A stretch of DNA of 7,571 bases, from positions 1 through 7,571 of the forward strand of contig JAZRZG010000087.1 in NCBI GenBank assembly GCA_045601305.1, given 5' to 3'. Position 1 is the stretch's first letter; every line of letters starts with the position of its first letter. The notes below the pieces were generated by a model. It did no database searches and was not told the origin of the DNA. It was given only the letters and a program-made list of their open reading frames with translations. Below are positions 5,987 to 7,571 of the stretch, one piece after another. The stretch is from Equadaptatus sp045601305 (GTDB lineage Bacteria; Synergistota; Synergistia; Synergistales; Synergistaceae). The position numbers and the translations under genes were made by a program.

Positions 5987-6367
5987 TTATTGCTTATTAT
6001 TTGCTGATTTGGTTATAGGCTTTGCCACGCAGATTACCTGCCCGTTTTCGTGCTTTACTGCCGGGTCGTATTTGCATTTTACATAGGTCTGCTGGACTAT
6101 CAGCGTAGCAGAGCCGGTAAACTGTACGCGGTCATACATACTGTCTACAGCGGTTACGTCTTTGTAGTATTTGTCAAATTCCAAATAGGATTTAGACTGC
6201 TGTCTAGCCTCTCTAGTTAGTGTGCTAAGTCTGTCAGGGTCTAGGCAAATAATGTCGTTTACCTTAGGCGTGTCGCCTAATACTACAGCCTCAGATATAG
6301 GCTGGAATCCGGCAGAAAAAGGCTCTGCCTTTCCGTTTGTCAGTTGAATAGTAATTAATTTTCCCAT
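5987..6367 (-). CDS. Hypothetical protein, 126 residues
   Basis: No family recognised. The protein starts MGKLITIQLTNGKAEPFSAG and ends KSANNKQ. It looks soluble and beta-rich (LITIQL, AVVLGD, DRVQFTGSATLIVQQTYVKCKY) with a basic helical stretch in the middle (LSTLTREARQQSKSYLEFDKYY, 47-68). There are no signal peptide, membrane segment or catalytic motifs I can name. ATG at 6367 follows the A-rich leader CAAACAAAATTATT, 19 bases after the stop of the membrane-protein gene. Position between nuclease and ssDNA-binding genes suggests a replication or recombination accessory; that is inference. Just past its stop, an adjacent reading frame ends in ENNN, as the upstream gene does (see findings). 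Confidence 0.8.
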   Translation of the reverse strand: MGKLITIQLTNGKAEPFSAGFQPISEAVVLGDTPKVNDIICLDPDRLSTLTREARQQSKSYLEFDKYYKDVTAVDSMYDRVQFTGSATLIVQQTYVKCKYDPAVKHENGQVICVAKPITKSANNKQ

Positions 6368-6385
6368 AATAATTTTGTTTGAAAT

Positions 6386-6401
6386 GTTAGTTGTTGTTTT
6401 C
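6386..6401. repeat. 16-base direct repeat, copy at end of membrane-protein gene
   Basis: Identical to 5970-5985. Here it encodes the last residues ENNN and the TAA stop of the 51-residue membrane protein. Confidence 0.85.
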
Positions 6402-6542
6402 TTCGTTTTCGATTTCGTCCCTGAGGTCCTTATAAATCCGGGTGGCAGGTCTGAAACCGTGGATAGCGATACCCAGCAGGATAGCCGCGTACAGAGACCA
6501 AAACGGGTGCTGTGTCATCCACTCTAAAGCGTCTACTATCAT
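6387..6542 (-). CDS. Small single-span membrane protein
   Basis: 51 residues: MIVDALEWMT, one hydrophobic segment at about 13-30 (PFWSLYAAILLGIAIHGF), then a charged tail rich in R and K close to the membrane (RPATRIYKDLR) and acidic at the end (DEIENEENNN). The positive charges just after the span predict an N-out, C-in orientation, so the tail would face the cytoplasm. The ATG overlaps the TGA of the DUF2800 gene (ATGA), which is strong evidence for translational coupling. I recognise no family. A replication-operon position suggests a membrane anchor for the replisome, as phage phi29 p16.7 provides; a holin-like or regulatory role is an alternative. No homology is claimed. Confidence 0.8.
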   Translation of the reverse strand: MIVDALEWMTQHPFWSLYAAILLGIAIHGFRPATRIYKDLRDEIENEENNN

Positions 6543-7571
6543 AGCTGCACGTCCTTAAAATCTTCTGCTACGGGGTCCAAAGCAGGGCGTTTGTCGCTTT
6601 CTTCGGCCAGTGTGGGTTTGCCCTTAGGCTTTTCGATAAAGTCCGCGCACAGGGCCGCAAACTGCTTTTTACCTACCATCTTTTCCAGATCGGTAATAGT
6701 GCAGAGTTCCTGAGGCTTGTAAATCGCGGTCTTTGCGTAGCCAGCGTTTATCAGAGCCGTAGCCGCGCCCTCTACGTTTACGATCTTGCGGTTACTGCGT
6801 CCCTCTACCAGCTTCCAGCCGGGCAGCGATACGCCAGATAACGCCTGCTGTAGCGCGTAGTCCTCAACGCCAGCCAGCCACGTTTTGATAGTAGGCAGCA
6901 GCGGCAGTATGTCTTTGGCTAGTTCGTCTGTAGATACCAGCTGCGGGTTATTCTTTACCGCCTCGGTACACAGCTTGGTAAGCGCCCGGCAGGTGTTCTT
7001 AACTTTGCAGAATTGGCACCAGTCGCCCGGCTGCTGCTTACCCTTACCGCTGTACGCTTCTTTGGCCTTAGGTTCCAGCTCCTTTATAGCCCAGCTCAGC
7101 AGCTCTGCGGTAGTTACCTCATACTCGCTGAGGTTATCTATACGCGGCTGTATAATCGTCATACGGACGCGGCGTATATCGTACTCAAAGTCGAATTTTT
7201 CAAAGGCTCCCAGCCCGTAAATCATCATCTGCGGATTTTGGAAAGCTGAGACCTTAACGCCTTTGCCGTACTTAAAATCTATTTCGTCTATCGTACCGTC
7301 AGCGATAATAATAGCGTCCGCGGTGCCGAAAGCGTCCGGGATATGCTTACTAAAGTCTAACCGGGTTTCTACCAGTAGCTGCGCGTCTTTGGTGTGCGCT
7401 CTGGCGGCGTTAAACTTTTCCAGTACGATACTTACGTAGGTATCGGTATATTCGTCCATTTCGCCGGTATGGTACTGGCTCAGGGCTTCTATTTCCTTTT
7501 CTTCGTCAGCGGTAGGCAGGCCCAGATACTTTTTGAGTTTCAGGGCGCAGTAGGCGTGCGCTAACGTTCCC
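6539..7571 (-). CDS. DUF2800 family PD-(D/E)XK nuclease (Cas4-like), 5' end outside window
   Basis: 343 residues are visible, counted from the first full codon at 7570; the frame is open to the right edge, where GTLAHAYCALKLKKYLGLP matches the conserved GT-x-AH helix of the family. An internal ATG at 7459 is not the start. Roughly the first 40 residues, including the usual N-terminal CPGS cysteine, should lie outside. Nuclease core: GTADAIII (D85) and EIDFKYGKG (D98, K100), the D...D-x-K pattern. A cysteine cluster, WCQFCKVKNTC (C185, C188, C194), would hold a [4Fe-4S] cluster together with the unseen N-terminal cysteine, as in Cas4/AddB-type exonucleases. By family it is a phage 5'-3' exonuclease for end processing, partner of the DUF2815 protein. 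The stop is TGA, overlapping the next gene. The C-terminus, EDFKDVQL, resembles the EF-x-GVEL peptide of two other operon proteins. Confidence 0.9.
   Translation of the reverse strand, partial: GTLAHAYCALKLKKYLGLPTADEEKEIEALSQYHTGEMDEYTDTYVSIVLEKFNAARAHTKDAQLLVETRLDFSKHIPDAFGTADAIIIADGTIDEIDFKYGKGVKVSAFQNPQMMIYGLGAFEKFDFEYDIRRVRMTIIQPRIDNLSEYEVTTAELLSWAIKELEPKAKEAYSGKGKQQPGDWCQFCKVKNTCRALTKLCTEAVKNNPQLVSTDELAKDILPLLPTIKTWLAGVEDYALQQALSGVSLPGWKLVEGRSNRKIVNVEGAATALINAGYAKTAIYKPQELCTITDLEKMVGKKQFAALCADFIEKPKGKPTLAEESDKRPALDPVAEDFKDVQL

Noticed and set aside
1..7571. tRNA genes, CRISPR arrays, insertion sequences and attachment sites
   Set aside because: Nearly all bases are in coding frames or in gaps of at most 70 bases, and no cloverleaf, regularly spaced repeat or transposase was seen.

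Overview
The window is a replication block from a tailed-phage or prophage genome, most likely of a Bacteroidota host. All ten genes lie on the minus strand, so transcription runs from base 7571 towards base 1. Three observations point to Bacteroidota. No gene has a Shine-Dalgarno sequence at normal spacing, and several starts follow A-rich leaders. Stops are TAA except for one TGA. One gene ends in the WSST...RVRPVSAF signature of DUF1566/Fibrobacter-paralogue-type proteins, which are common in that phylum. The core gene set (DUF2800 nuclease, DUF2815 ssDNA-binding protein, family A DNA polymerase, VapE-type primase-helicase) is a replication cassette also well known from Firmicutes siphophages.

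Layout in transcription order: a DUF2800 PD-(D/E)XK/Cas4-like nuclease (5' end outside the window); a 51-residue single-span membrane protein that overlaps it by ATGA; a 126-residue protein of unknown function; the DUF2815 protein with an acidic tail; a MazG-like NTP pyrophosphohydrolase; a 659-residue phage DNA polymerase with a 3'-5' exonuclease domain; a 114-residue unknown; a 226-residue DUF1566-like protein resembling diversity-generating retroelement targets; a 51-residue cysteine-rich protein; and the N-terminal 529 residues of a primase-polymerase/VapE helicase that runs off the left edge just before its expected Walker A motif. Two small genes (6387-6542 and 1593-1748) were found by reading the gaps by eye.

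Spacing is tight (3-19 bases or overlapping) except for three gaps of 70, 50 and 62 bases. Each of those holds a GC-rich hairpin. Only the one at 5304-5330 has a T-run in the right place to act as a terminator or attenuator. No Bacteroidota-type promoter was recognised inside the block, so it probably forms one long operon started outside the window.

Proposed working: the primase-helicase opens and primes DNA, the polymerase copies it, DUF2815 coats single strands, DUF2800 processes ends for recombination, and the MazG-like enzyme manages the nucleotide pool. The most unusual points are a lectin-like, possibly hypervariable protein inside a replication operon; a peptide, EF-x-GVELDD, shared by the ssDNA-binding protein's tail and the primase linker, with a weaker form at the nuclease C-terminus; and near-absence of GATC with no CATG in 7.5 kb.
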